From NCBI GenBank assembly GCA_036003885.1, contig DASYSA010000043.1, positions 1 to 12,048 on the forward strand: a DNA stretch of 12,048 bases, written 5' to 3'. Below the pieces are notes generated by a model, which saw nothing but the letters and a program-made list of their open reading frames with translations, searched no databases and was not told the DNA's origin. Position 1 is the first letter of the stretch, and the number at the start of each line of letters is the position of its first letter. The DNA comes from DASYSA01 sp036003885 (GTDB lineage Bacteria; Acidobacteriota; Blastocatellia; UBA7656). The translations under genes were made by a program, and so were the position numbers. This document shows positions 1 through 7,098 of the stretch, piece by piece.

Positions 1-414
1 ATGGTCCAACGAGAAGCGGTCGTCGTCACTCGGCATAAGCAAGATGAATAACAGCAGCGCGAGGCGGGGGATCACATGAGTGTGAAACTGATAGAGCGGT
101 TCCTTCAGGAGGTGCCCGAACGTCACGATCACGAGAACACTCCCAAGGGCGATCAGAGCTTCGCGGACGCGGAGGCCGAGAATCATAAGCGCTCCGGCCA
201 GCAACTCGACGAAGGGGATGATGGTGCCTGCAGCCCACAGCGACCAGAGGGGAAGGAAAGTTTCGCTGTAGGGATCAATGAAAAACTTGCGCGCGTGTTC
301 GACCGGTCCGAGTTGGAAGACCTTCCACACTCCCGCCATGAAGAAGATGAGGCCGAGCACCACGCGGGCGAACAGCAGCGCCCAGCTTCGATTAGTGCGG
401 TTTGAGTCTGTCAT
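1..414 (-). CDS. DoxX family membrane protein (3' end cut by window edge)
   Basis: An open frame runs from an ATG at 412-414 to the left edge without a stop, giving 138 codons. Four hydrophobic segments are visible at about residues 11-30, 55-80, 84-101 and 114-128, matching the four-helix DoxX fold. The first helix ends in the family-like pattern F25-M-A-G-V-W-K31, and a Glu (E70) lies inside the second helix, as is common in the family. DoxX-like proteins are small inner-membrane proteins of about 130-150 residues; many are linked to thiol or sulfur redox, but most are uncharacterised, so no substrate is assigned. The charged tail after residue 128 (SDDDRF) suggests the gene ends shortly beyond the edge. 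No clear Shine-Dalgarno precedes the ATG. It lies 100 nt downstream of the M20 peptidase on the same strand and could be co-transcribed with it. The family call is good; the role is unknown. Confidence 0.8.
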   Translation of the reverse strand, partial: MTDSNRTNRSWALLFARVVLGLIFFMAGVWKVFQLGPVEHARKFFIDPYSETFLPLWSLWAAGTIIPFVELLAGALMILGLRVREALIALGSVLVIVTFGHLLKEPLYQFHTHVIPRLALLLFILLMPSDDDRFSLDH

Positions 415-484
415 TATCGCGATTGGGCCGGAAGGCTCGTGTACGCAAGGCGGTCTTCCTCAGAGTGAGCCTGGAGAGACCTCG

Positions 485-498
485 CTGCGACGTCGCAG
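485..498. other. perfect 14-bp palindrome in the peptidase/DoxX gap
   Basis: CTGCGACGTCGCAG reads the same on both strands. It lies in the 100-nt gap between the peptidase stop (515) and the DoxX start (414). It has no T-tract and almost no loop, so it is a poor terminator. A dimeric regulator binding site upstream of the DoxX gene is possible. Nothing else in the gap is recognisable. Confidence 0.3.
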
Positions 499-514
499 AA
501 TGCGCCCGATCCTC

Positions 515-1891
515 TCACCGTCCCAACCGGCTTATCTCGTCAAAATACCTTACGAACATCTTGATCCCGCCCGAGGCCATACCCCAGTCGAAATTCTCGT
601 TCTTCGCATGATAGCCGTGCTCAGGCAGCGACAACCCAAGGAAGACGATGGGGCGCTTCAGGTGTTTCTTCATTGTGACTACCGCGCCTATCGATCCGCC
701 TTCCCGTGTGAACGCGGGCTTGCGGCCGAATGAATACTTCATCGCCTCGCTGGCCGCAGCCGCGTAAGGACCATCGAACTCCCCAATGTAGGGCTCGAGC
801 GCCGATTGGAACTCGGTCTTCACGTCAGGGTTCTTCTGCCTTACAAAGTCTCGGATCAGCTTGAATACTTTCTTCGGCTCCTGGTCGGGCACCAACCTCG
901 TACTGATCTTGGCTTGAGCGCGATACGGCACTATCGTCTTGACGCCAGGTCCCTGGTAACCGCCCGTGATTCCATGCACCTCAAATGTTGGCTCTGCCAT
1001 AATGGCCCTCAACACGCGCTCCGGATCTTCGAATCGCAGCTTCTTCAGCTCGTGAGCCGCCTTGAACTTCTGCGACGTGAACCCCGAATCGAGAAAACTC
1101 TGCACTTCCTTTTTCGTGGCTCGTTGCACGTCGTCGTAGAAGCCCTGAATCTTCACACGGCCGGTAGATGCGTCATAGCACTCGGAGATCACTTTGCAGA
1201 TCTCGCCAATGGGATTGCGCGCCGGTCCGCCGGTCAGTCCGGAGTGCACGTCTTTGGCTCCGGTTTCCAGGGTCATCGTGAACATCATTGCGCCACGCAG
1301 CCCGTAAGGGATTGCTGGTCGCGTGCGCGAAATCCAAATCGTATCGCTCACGAGAACCGAGTCGGTCCCAAGTCGATCGATGTTACCCTTGATGAAGTGT
1401 TCGAAGTTCGGACTGCCAATTTCTTCTTCAAGCTCCCAGATGAAGTTGATGTTCAGCGGCACGCCGTTATGAGCGGCATACCGAGCGGCCGTCATAGCTG
1501 ACAGCGCCGGGCCTTTGTCATCCGTTGTTCCGCGACCTTCATAGCGGTCGGCTTCTTTGAAGAAGGTGAATGGAGATTTGTGCCACTCTTCAGGATTTGC
1601 GGGCTGTACGTCGATGTGATTGTAGACCGTGAGCGTTGGATTATCAGCGCCGGTGTCGATGCGGCCGAAGATTACCGGATTGCCTGGGGTCTCGACGATT
1701 TCCGCGCGAGCGCCGATCGATTCAAGGTATTGCCGGGCGAGAACAGCCCCCCGCCTGATGTCATCCTTGCGGTCGGGTTCCATGCTGATTGTTGGAACCT
1801 CGACTAATTCGCCGAGCCTGTCTTCGAAATCATCACGTGAGTCGCGAATGTATGAATCGAGGTGGTCGTACAGCGCTCCTTGTGCAGGCAT
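515..1891 (-). CDS. M20 family metallopeptidase (carnosinase-like dipeptidase)
   Basis: The product is 458 residues, a usual length for M20 dipeptidases that hydrolyse peptides with two active-site zinc ions. Numbering from this ATG, the ligands are recognisable: H92 and D94 in YNHIDVQP, bridging D124 in GRGTTDDKG, catalytic base E156 and ligand E157 in EEEIGS, D183 in VLVSDT, and H428 in HGYHAKNE. H216 in DVHSGLTGG opens the lid/dimerisation domain and matches the second-subunit His of carnosinase-type enzymes. There is no signal peptide, so it is probably cytosolic. The frame can be extended upstream to a TTG at 1957, but that codon is part of the -35 box of a good promoter (1929-1957), and the next ATG (1930) overlaps its -10 box. 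I therefore chose the ATG at 1889-1891, which is preceded by AAGGAG at 1905-1910 with a long 13-nt spacer. Substrate is not predictable; a role in peptide salvage is inferred. Confidence 0.92.
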   Translation of the reverse strand: MPAQGALYDHLDSYIRDSRDDFEDRLGELVEVPTISMEPDRKDDIRRGAVLARQYLESIGARAEIVETPGNPVIFGRIDTGADNPTLTVYNHIDVQPANPEEWHKSPFTFFKEADRYEGRGTTDDKGPALSAMTAARYAAHNGVPLNINFIWELEEEIGSPNFEHFIKGNIDRLGTDSVLVSDTIWISRTRPAIPYGLRGAMMFTMTLETGAKDVHSGLTGGPARNPIGEICKVISECYDASTGRVKIQGFYDDVQRATKKEVQSFLDSGFTSQKFKAAHELKKLRFEDPERVLRAIMAEPTFEVHGITGGYQGPGVKTIVPYRAQAKISTRLVPDQEPKKVFKLIRDFVRQKNPDVKTEFQSALEPYIGEFDGPYAAAASEAMKYSFGRKPAFTREGGSIGAVVTMKKHLKRPIVFLGLSLPEHGYHAKNENFDWGMASGGIKMFVRYFDEISRLGR

Positions 1892-1904
1892 GCGGGTATT
1901 CAGG

Positions 1905-1910
1905 CTCCTT
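1905..1910 (-). promoter_or_regulatory. Shine-Dalgarno of the M20 peptidase
   Basis: AAGGAG on the minus strand lies 13 nt upstream of the ATG at 1889-1891. The spacing is long, but this is the only purine-rich site near any candidate start downstream of the predicted promoter, and it helps decide the start. Confidence 0.5.
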
Positions 1911-1928
1911 CTGTTGATTTGCCCGGTC

Positions 1929-1957
1929 ATTATGATGAGGGGGTCGAGGAGTGTCAA
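1929..1957 (-). promoter_or_regulatory. sigma70-type promoter of the M20 peptidase
   Basis: On the minus strand a perfect TTGACA (1952-1957) is followed after exactly 17 nt by CATAAT (1929-1934, 5 of 6 to consensus). Transcription would start near 1921-1923, leaving a leader of about 30 nt before the ATG at 1891. This is the best promoter in the window and rules out the longer upstream reading of the peptidase frame. Confidence 0.65.
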
Positions 1958-1965
1958 GGAAGGCT

Positions 1966-1999
1966 AAAAAGACTGCAACTAACGTGTCCAAATCGTTGC
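1966..1999 (-). terminator. weak terminator-like hairpin after the HTH-TPR regulator gene
   Basis: On the minus strand GCAAC (1995-1999) can pair with GTTGC (1975-1979) across a 15-nt loop. A run of five T follows at 1966-1970. The stem is only 5 bp, so this is a marginal call; it is supported mainly by its position 30 nt past the regulator stop and just before the peptidase promoter. Confidence 0.25.
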
Positions 2000-2028
2000 G
2001 TCTCTGTCCGCCGGTCTGGCTCGGATTC

Positions 2029-4425
2029 CTATTCCAGCTTTTGATACTCTCTCTTAGCCTGTCGATGGATGGGAATGCCTGAGTCAGCATCTTTCCACAG
2101 CGCAAAAAAGTCTTCATAAGCCTTGCGGCTTCTTGCGACGTCTCCCGCAAGAGCAGCGCCGCGCGCTAGCCCCAGGTGCGCGAGCGGATATAAGGAATAA
2201 GCATTAGGATTGATGTCTTTGGGGATGAGCACACCTTTATGATCTATGATTTTTTGGAACTCGACCATTGCTTCGTTTCCGTCACGTTGGCCGAGATATG
2301 CCAGGCCACGGACATAAGCGGGCCATAAGGCAGCATTCGTCCCCATCTCTCCGCGACCGACCGTTTGGAGTAGCTGAACTGCCTGGGCTGAGTTGTTGCG
2401 ATTGATTTCCACCGCGGCCCGTATCATTGGCAGCCAGTAGGTCTTGAAAAAAGTGTCTTGAGGGAATCGCCTGACCATTTCATCAGCCAGCATCTGCGCC
2501 TGATTCGATTCGCCGCAGAGTGCCACGGCGAGCGCGCTCCAGCTCAATGCATACCTGCCCCGCGCAATCGCGAGAGTTCTAGCAGCGGTTTCTTTCGCCT
2601 CGCTGCAGTTACCGAATGCGGCTTCCGACAATGCATCTGCAGCTGAGTACTCAGACGCGCCTTCCCTCAACCCATGGCGGATGTTGAGATCAATTGCCCG
2701 GCTCGTAAGTTCCCGCGCGTTGCGCAACCGGCCCGACGAAGCTGCCGTTACCGATTGCGTTGCCAGAATTCCTGCCTCGATCGGCGTTCCGGCTGCGCCG
2801 TCGACTTGCTCTTGCATCGCCTCCGCGTCTCCTTGAAGAGAAGCAACCGAATAGAGCACGTAGCGATAGTTGGGAGGCTCCAGCTTCCGCGCCATCGCCT
2901 GCTTGATAGCTGCCCTGGCCTCATCGAAGCGATCGAGACACATGAGACAGAGCGCCAGGCTGGCATATCCGACACCAGCATCTGGATTCAGCCGGATACT
3001 TTCCCGCGCTTCCTCGAGGGCTTTGTCAAATTGTCCAATCGCGCAGTAGCGAACAGCGAGGTTAGTGCGCGGAACAAAGTCGCGCGGGTAAGTTTGCTTC
3101 CATAGTTCCTGGACTTCGATGGTCTTGTCGCTATCGCGCCACACGTCCATGTAGTAGCGCGCGGAGATATAGAATCTCTCGCGCTCGCTCACCCGCCCTC
3201 GGAGCTCAAACGCTTTCTGCGAGAAGTTCGCAGCCGTTTCGTACTCTTCCGCGGTTCCGTATGTGATTGCGAGCGCGGCATACGCGATCGCGAAATTGGG
3301 GTCCAGCTCCACCGCTCGCTTATACAAGGGGATGGCCGCAAAGTACTTGCCGCTGTAATGCTGCTCTCTCCCAAGATAGAAAGCCTTTAGCGCTTCCAAT
3401 GAAGGGGTCGTGGCCTGCTCAATCGGAGCGTCAAATTTCTCAATGGAACTGAGCGATTCGCCGAGTTCTTCTCTGAAACTCGATGCTGCTTCTCCGAGCT
3501 TTCGCAAAACCTGCTCCCTGCTTTCCGCCTCAACCTGCTCGCGGGCAAGGGTATCTCCAGTGTTGGCGTTCACAGCTTCCAGGGAAATGACGTAGTGGCT
3601 GCCAAGAGTTGCAATTGAGCCCGCAATCACGGCCTTGACGCCCTGTCGCTGGGCGATCTCCCTCGCGACATCCCTGGTCACTTGCTGGTCCGGCGAACGC
3701 TCCATATAGCGAAGGCTTTCCCGAATCCTCTCCTCCGAGAAGATGCTGAGGAAAGGGCTTTGGCCCAGTTGCACAGCCATCGCATGCCGGAGTGTCCCGT
3801 CGAAGACCTCATCTCCTGTTGCATTTGTGAAATCGGCAATCAAAACGGTATCTTTGTCGGTCAGCCTCGGCGGCCGGCTAAGGTAAAGTGATACGACGAC
3901 CACTGCAGTAATCAGCAACGTGAAACCAATAACTGCCGCTTTCGTGGATATCTCAGTCGAAGTGGCGGCCCCGCTCCTTGCAGGGCTTTGCGTAAGGTCG
4001 CTCTTTTCTATCTGACGCTCCTGTTCCTCCTGGTGGACCACAATCGTCACCTGCTCGACTCGTTCGGTATAAGCCACCGGCTGCGCAGTAAGGTCTTTCT
4101 CTTCGACGTGGGCAGCAAAGATGTAGCCCCGTCGGGGGACCGTCTTGATCAATCGCGCCGCATCATCACCAAAAGCCCGGCGCAGCTCTACGAGGCATTG
4201 GACCAGCGAGTCGTCCGTGACGAAAGAATTCGGCCAGACGGCGCCGATCAACTCGGCTTTTGTAACAAGCCGGTTGTTGTTCTCGACCAGGTAGCGGAGC
4301 GCCTCGAATACCTTTGGCCGCAGCTTCACCTCCTGCTTGCCGCGCAGCAAACAACCGCGATTCAGATCAAGGCTGAAATCATCGAATGAATAGGCGTGGT
4401 AATTTTTAGTTGCCACCTTGCTCAT
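2029..4425 (-). CDS. Membrane-anchored winged-helix transcription regulator with periplasmic TPR domain (CadC-like)
   Basis: The product is 798 residues. Residues 10-107 form an OmpR/PhoB-type winged-helix DNA-binding domain: an LRPKVFEALRYLV helix, a recognition-helix region (VTDDSLVQCLVELRRAFG) and the wing signature IKTVPRRGYIF. A charged Gln/Glu-rich linker (110-160) leads to one hydrophobic helix at 163-183. Residues 190-300 begin DTVLIADFTNATGD and continue with IAGSIATLGSHYVISLEAV; this resembles the FlgO/TolB-N-like module common in such regulators. The rest, to 798, is helical with TPR-type motifs, clear at about 345-400 and 450-512. There is no receiver domain or phospho-acceptor, so like CadC it probably binds DNA while embedded in the inner membrane and senses a signal outside. 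The start is an ATG 5 nt after AGGAA. Targets are unknown; the divergent spacer 4426-4947 is an obvious candidate. Confidence 0.9.
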   Translation of the reverse strand: MSKVATKNYHAYSFDDFSLDLNRGCLLRGKQEVKLRPKVFEALRYLVENNNRLVTKAELIGAVWPNSFVTDDSLVQCLVELRRAFGDDAARLIKTVPRRGYIFAAHVEEKDLTAQPVAYTERVEQVTIVVHQEEQERQIEKSDLTQSPARSGAATSTEISTKAAVIGFTLLITAVVVVSLYLSRPPRLTDKDTVLIADFTNATGDEVFDGTLRHAMAVQLGQSPFLSIFSEERIRESLRYMERSPDQQVTRDVAREIAQRQGVKAVIAGSIATLGSHYVISLEAVNANTGDTLAREQVEAESREQVLRKLGEAASSFREELGESLSSIEKFDAPIEQATTPSLEALKAFYLGREQHYSGKYFAAIPLYKRAVELDPNFAIAYAALAITYGTAEEYETAANFSQKAFELRGRVSERERFYISARYYMDVWRDSDKTIEVQELWKQTYPRDFVPRTNLAVRYCAIGQFDKALEEARESIRLNPDAGVGYASLALCLMCLDRFDEARAAIKQAMARKLEPPNYRYVLYSVASLQGDAEAMQEQVDGAAGTPIEAGILATQSVTAASSGRLRNARELTSRAIDLNIRHGLREGASEYSAADALSEAAFGNCSEAKETAARTLAIARGRYALSWSALAVALCGESNQAQMLADEMVRRFPQDTFFKTYWLPMIRAAVEINRNNSAQAVQLLQTVGRGEMGTNAALWPAYVRGLAYLGQRDGNEAMVEFQKIIDHKGVLIPKDINPNAYSLYPLAHLGLARGAALAGDVARSRKAYEDFFALWKDADSGIPIHRQAKREYQKLE

Positions 4426-4666
4426 ACTGATTCCTAACCTGCTGAAACCATTGGTGTCAGCACTGAGAGCGGACCTTTGCCAGCTATCAATTTGGCGTTT
4501 CTTTGGCTTTCTTTCGGCGTTTCTTCGTTACTTGCCTCCGACGCAGATGGTACTATGGGGCCGCGATCCAGAGAAGGCTGCCTCTTGACGGGTCTGACAA
4601 GCCGCCAGAGACGGCCCGATTATAAGTCAGAGCGAAGGGTTAAGCCATACCCGGCGGGAGGCAAGC
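4426..4666. other. divergent intergenic region with 22-bp-spaced direct repeat
   Basis: This stretch lies between the regulator start (4425) and the first possible plus-strand start (4667), and I see no convincing gene in it. It holds GGCGTTTCTT twice, at 4494-4503 and 4516-4525, a 22-bp period that places both copies on the same DNA face. The repeats lie in a T-rich tract (4491-4533), about 70-100 bp upstream of the regulator start. Winged-helix regulators of the OmpR class often bind direct repeats, so an autoregulatory operator is plausible but inferred. Confidence 0.35.
4594..4623 (+). promoter_or_regulatory. possible plus-strand promoter
   Basis: CTGACA (4594-4599) is followed after 18 nt by GATTAT (4618-4623), which runs into TATAAG. 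Both boxes are imperfect. It would serve the small frame at 4667 and perhaps the DUF1326 gene at 4948. Weak call. Confidence 0.25.
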
Positions 4667-4876
4667 GTGAGCAAACTACGCCGCATAGAGATCACTTTCT
4701 TCCGCCGGACGGTCGTCCGCTACTACGGAACTTTCGCGGGACCTCAAGCCCATCCATTCGACGATGAAGATGCGTTCCATCAAGGCTGCGACGACTCATC
4801 TCAGGCGGACGAACTTGATTGCGTCCCGGATCAACGACAAGCACTTGTTCCGGGCAAGAAACAGAGCACGGATTGA
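4667..4876 (+). CDS. possible small basic protein, unknown function
   Basis: This 69-codon frame starts with GTG at 4667, 5 nt after a good ribosome binding site (GGGAGG, 4656-4661), and ends with TGA at 4874-4876. The N-terminus (MSKLRRIEITFFRRTVVRYY) alternates basic and beta-branched residues like a surface beta-strand pair. It loosely recalls short hypothetical proteins I associate with Acidobacteriota, though I cannot confirm that here. The second half is acidic and low in hydrophobics (DDEDAF, DDSSQADELD). No signal peptide, TM segment or known domain is seen. The 71-nt gap to the next gene would allow co-transcription. The frame could equally be chance or a decayed remnant; the RBS is the main argument for it. 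Confidence 0.35.
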   Translation: MSKLRRIEITFFRRTVVRYYGTFAGPQAHPFDDEDAFHQGCDDSSQADELDCVPDQRQALVPGKKQSTD

Positions 4877-4933
4877 TTCTCAAGCTGTGCGGCTGGGGCC
4901 TTTCTATCAGATAACGTCTTCGATCTTTCTTTG

Positions 4934-4940
4934 AAAGGAG
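4934..4940 (+). promoter_or_regulatory. strong Shine-Dalgarno of the DUF1326 gene
   Basis: AAAGGAG, 7 nt from the ATG at 4948, within an A-rich leader. It fixes the start and predicts efficient translation. I could not find a convincing -35/-10 pair directly upstream. Confidence 0.7.
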
Positions 4941-4947
4941 AAAAAGT

Positions 4948-5661
4948 ATGCGCAGAGTTCTTTTCTCGATAGGAATTGGATTGTTGATTTGTGTCACCTC
5001 GTCGCCTGCTCAGAAAGCAAAGTCCTCGACGCCCGAATGGTCGTTCAATGCTACGATTATCGAGGCGTGTAGTTGTCCGATGTTCTGCCAGTGCTACTTC
5101 AACACGAAACCCGCCGGACACGAAGGGCACGGCGCGATGGCTGAACATTTCTGCCGAGCGAATTTCGCCTACAGGGTTAATAAAGGCAACTATGGCACAG
5201 TAAAGCTCGATGGACTGAAGTTCTGGCTGGCTGGAGACCTTGGCGGCGACTTCTCGCAAGGCGAGACCGATTGGGTCGAGGCGACGTTTGAGCCGACGAT
5301 AACGAAAGAGCAGCGGGGAGCCCTTGCGGTCATCTTGAGTAAAGTCTATCCATTCAAATGGAAATCATTCAAGGTGGCAGCACAGGATGGCAAAGTGGAT
5401 TGGCAAGCCACGAAGGACCGCGCTGAAGCCAGGCTCAATGGTGGGAAAAACGGCGAGCTTGTCCTGCGACGCTATCCCGGGATGAGTGAGGATCCAATCG
5501 TGATAAAGAATCTCAAGTACTTTGGCGCTCCGCGCAATGAAGGGTTTATCCTAATGCCCAATGAGGTAGAAGCCTATCGGGTTGGGGACAAGCCATTCGA
5601 GTACAAGGGCACGAATGGCTTCATGATCACCATCGATATCACGTCGAAGGATGTGAAGTAA
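4948..5661 (+). CDS. Exported DUF1326-family protein with Cys/His metal-binding-like motif
   Basis: The product is 237 residues. It begins with a signal peptide (MRR, then a hydrophobic stretch to residue 18, likely cleavage after SSPAQ near 22), so it is predicted to be exported. The mature N-terminus reads WSFNATIIEACSCPMFCQCY. Its four cysteines C41, C43, C47 and C49 match the Cys cluster I associate with DUF1326, and C69 plus H58, H61 and H67 follow closely. Such an arrangement suggests metal binding or disulfides, but the family's biochemistry is not known to me, so no reaction is claimed. The rest looks like a beta-rich single domain of normal length. The ATG is set by a strong AAAGGAG (4934-4940) with a 7-nt spacer. 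It is the only confident plus-strand gene here, divergent from the HTH-TPR regulator, which might control it. Confidence 0.8.
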   Translation: MRRVLFSIGIGLLICVTSSPAQKAKSSTPEWSFNATIIEACSCPMFCQCYFNTKPAGHEGHGAMAEHFCRANFAYRVNKGNYGTVKLDGLKFWLAGDLGGDFSQGETDWVEATFEPTITKEQRGALAVILSKVYPFKWKSFKVAAQDGKVDWQATKDRAEARLNGGKNGELVLRRYPGMSEDPIVIKNLKYFGAPRNEGFILMPNEVEAYRVGDKPFEYKGTNGFMITIDITSKDVK

Positions 5662-5730
5662 TCGTCAACTATAGTAAGCTTCATGGTCCGATGTGGTGGC
5701 ATCAGACGCAGGCTAGTTCTATTGTTCAAC

Positions 5731-5762
5731 GCGGCGCTCAGCTACAACAACCTGGGCGCCGC
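5731..5762 (+). terminator. GC-rich hairpin after the DUF1326 gene
   Basis: GCGGCGCTCAG (5731-5741) pairs with CTGGGCGCCGC (5752-5762) over 11 bp, with one G-U pair in plus-strand RNA and a 10-nt loop. It lies in the 162-nt gap between convergent genes, so a transcription-end or RNA-protecting hairpin is likely. There is no T-tract after it, so it is not a textbook intrinsic terminator. In minus-strand RNA the G-U becomes an A-C mismatch, so the plus-strand role fits better. I see no gene in this gap. Confidence 0.4.
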
Positions 5763-5823
5763 AGAATTACACGGTCCAATTGAAGCCGGTAAGAAGAGCA
5801 TTCCTGCAGTTGTCTGCACCTTC

Positions 5824-6189
5824 CTAGGTTTCATCGAGCTTGTGTGTGGTTATGATGTTGTCCTTGACTGGTCTCCCTTCGATCAAGTGCTCCTGGATAA
5901 TTCGCTCCAGGACATCGATAGTGCAGGAGTGATACCAGGTCCCTTCAGGATAAACGACTGCTATCGGGCCCTGCGAGCAGACCTGAAGACAATTCGCTTT
6001 CGTTCGATACACTCCGCCGTCTCCCGTCAGGTTCAGATCCTTGAGCCTCTGCTTCAGGTACTCCCAGGACTGAAGACTGAGTTCCCGGTCTGAACACCTT
6101 GGCTTGGTCTGGTCGCAACACAGGAAGATGTGGCGCTTGATCTTCTCAACGCCCATCGTTTCAACGATCCTATTCAGCTCTTCACTCAT
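5824..6189 (-). CDS. (2Fe-2S) ferredoxin, thioredoxin-like fold
   Basis: The product is 121 residues. The pattern HIFLCCDQTKPRC near residues 21-32, then RTKANCLQVC at 62-71, followed by GPIAVVYPEGTWY, is the signature of thioredoxin-fold [2Fe-2S] ferredoxins and closely recalls the cyanobacterial-type members. Cluster ligands are probably C24 or C25, C32, C67 and C71; one of the adjacent pair C24/C25 and C89 would be spare. It should carry single electrons in the cytoplasm; partners are unknown. The ATG at 6187-6189 was chosen because it lies 5 nt after the methyltransferase stop (6195), suggesting translational coupling, although no good Shine-Dalgarno is present. The frame also extends upstream inside the methyltransferase gene, and an internal ATG at 6153 is possible. 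The family call is strong; the exact start is less so. Confidence 0.87.
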   Translation of the reverse strand: MSEELNRIVETMGVEKIKRHIFLCCDQTKPRCSDRELSLQSWEYLKQRLKDLNLTGDGGVYRTKANCLQVCSQGPIAVVYPEGTWYHSCTIDVLERIIQEHLIEGRPVKDNIITTHKLDET

Positions 6190-6194
6190 ACTGA

Positions 6195-6995
6195 TTACAG
6201 CGCGATCGTCTGAGTCTTGCGTCCACGGATGTGGAGGAAGTAGGCCACTACTTGCGCGTCTTGCAGGTACGGACACACACGTACGGTCTCATCGCTCGGT
6301 CGCGGCTCTTCAATCCGTTCCAGCACAAAGCCCGTCTCGATCAGCATATTCAGCCACTGACTTACCGTGCGTGTGAACCGTGGAGTCCTGAACCTGGACA
6401 AGCCGCGTTTCGCCTCCGCGGGCGCTGCCCTAAATAGCCACTCCGAAATCTCCCCATTTAAGTCGCGAAAGTAGCCTCCCACTTCCAATGCATAGGTTAC
6501 TCCATTTTCATTGCGCAGATTTCGGCGGTGCGGTGTGTCAAAGCACGGGTGGGTGATAGAGAACTGCAGAAAGCCTCCCGGCTTAAGAACTCGATACGCC
6601 TCAGCCAGAACTCGGGTCGTTTCCGGGATGTCCATGAAGCTCATGAACGCCGTTGCGAAATCAAAGGTTGAATCAGCAAACGGCAGTTCCACGGCGCTGG
6701 CGACTCGATAGGCTATGCCCAGAGGCTCTTGTGCTTCGGATTGTCCGGCGTACTCAATGAATATCTCTGAAATATCAACCGCGGTGACCCAAGCCCTGCG
6801 CTTTGCGAGCAGCCTGGTATTGTGACCTTCTCCACACCCGAGATCCAGTCCGGATAGCCCTTCCACGTCCGGCAACATTTCGAAGAACGCGGGCGTGTTG
6901 AAGTAGTCTCGGTAAACGTCGTATCCGGCTCTCGCAAGCTTTGTCCAGGCCACGGCGTTGCCATTCCAGTACCTTCCTGCTTCTTCGTGATCCAT
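6195..6995 (-). CDS. Class I SAM-dependent methyltransferase
   Basis: The product is 266 residues. The Rossmann SAM-binding signature is clear: motif I LDLGCGEG at about residues 50-57, VTAVDIS ending near 76 (acidic residue for the ribose), the VELPFADSTFDFATA stretch at 102-116 (motifs II/III), and VLKPGGFLQFSITHP at 136-150 after the fourth strand. This is the Methyltransf_11 type also seen in UbiE-like enzymes. The substrate cannot be read from sequence; the C-terminal half (155-266) is variable in the family. No signal or TM segment, so it is cytosolic. I chose the ATG at 6993-6995 rather than a GTG at 7005-7007, because an extended -10 (7013-7021) would place the transcript start near 7006. 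The ferredoxin starts 5 nt after its stop, suggesting a two-gene unit in which the two proteins may share a pathway. Confidence 0.88.
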   Translation of the reverse strand: MDHEEAGRYWNGNAVAWTKLARAGYDVYRDYFNTPAFFEMLPDVEGLSGLDLGCGEGHNTRLLAKRRAWVTAVDISEIFIEYAGQSEAQEPLGIAYRVASAVELPFADSTFDFATAFMSFMDIPETTRVLAEAYRVLKPGGFLQFSITHPCFDTPHRRNLRNENGVTYALEVGGYFRDLNGEISEWLFRAAPAEAKRGLSRFRTPRFTRTVSQWLNMLIETGFVLERIEEPRPSDETVRVCPYLQDAQVVAYFLHIRGRKTQTIAL

Positions 6996-7012
6996 GCAGC
7001 TCACCACCTCAC

Positions 7013-7021
7013 CTTATACCA
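7013..7021 (-). promoter_or_regulatory. possible extended -10 promoter of methyltransferase-ferredoxin pair
   Basis: The minus strand reads TGG directly before TATAAG (TATAAG at 7013-7018, TGG at 7019-7021), an extended -10 arrangement. No good -35 is seen at 16-18 nt. It lies in the only sizeable gap (103 nt) of the minus-strand gene run. A small hairpin (GCCCT/AGGGC, 7028-7040, 5-bp stem) just upstream may mark the end of the previous transcript. Confidence 0.35.
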
Positions 7022-7098
7022 ATGCAAGCCCTCACAGGGCACGCGCGACTATTTCAGGATCTAGTGAGAGGATAGGCCATCACCAGTCGGTTGCCATT

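Noticed and set aside
485..498. Intrinsic terminator for the peptidase gene
   Set aside because: The palindrome has no loop to speak of and no T-tract on the minus strand.
806..1501. 231-codon plus-strand open frame
   Set aside because: It lies wholly opposite the M20 peptidase, whose catalytic motifs are intact. The translation has no domain logic, and there is no ribosome binding site.
4477..4767. 96-codon plus-strand frame in the divergent spacer
   Set aside because: Poor composition and no ribosome binding site. It overlaps the better-supported frame at 4667 in another phase.
5683..6093. 136-codon plus-strand frame with a TPR-like phrase (SYNNLG)
   Set aside because: Most of it is antisense to the ferredoxin gene. 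The phrase comes from the hairpin at 5731-5762 and is not repeated.
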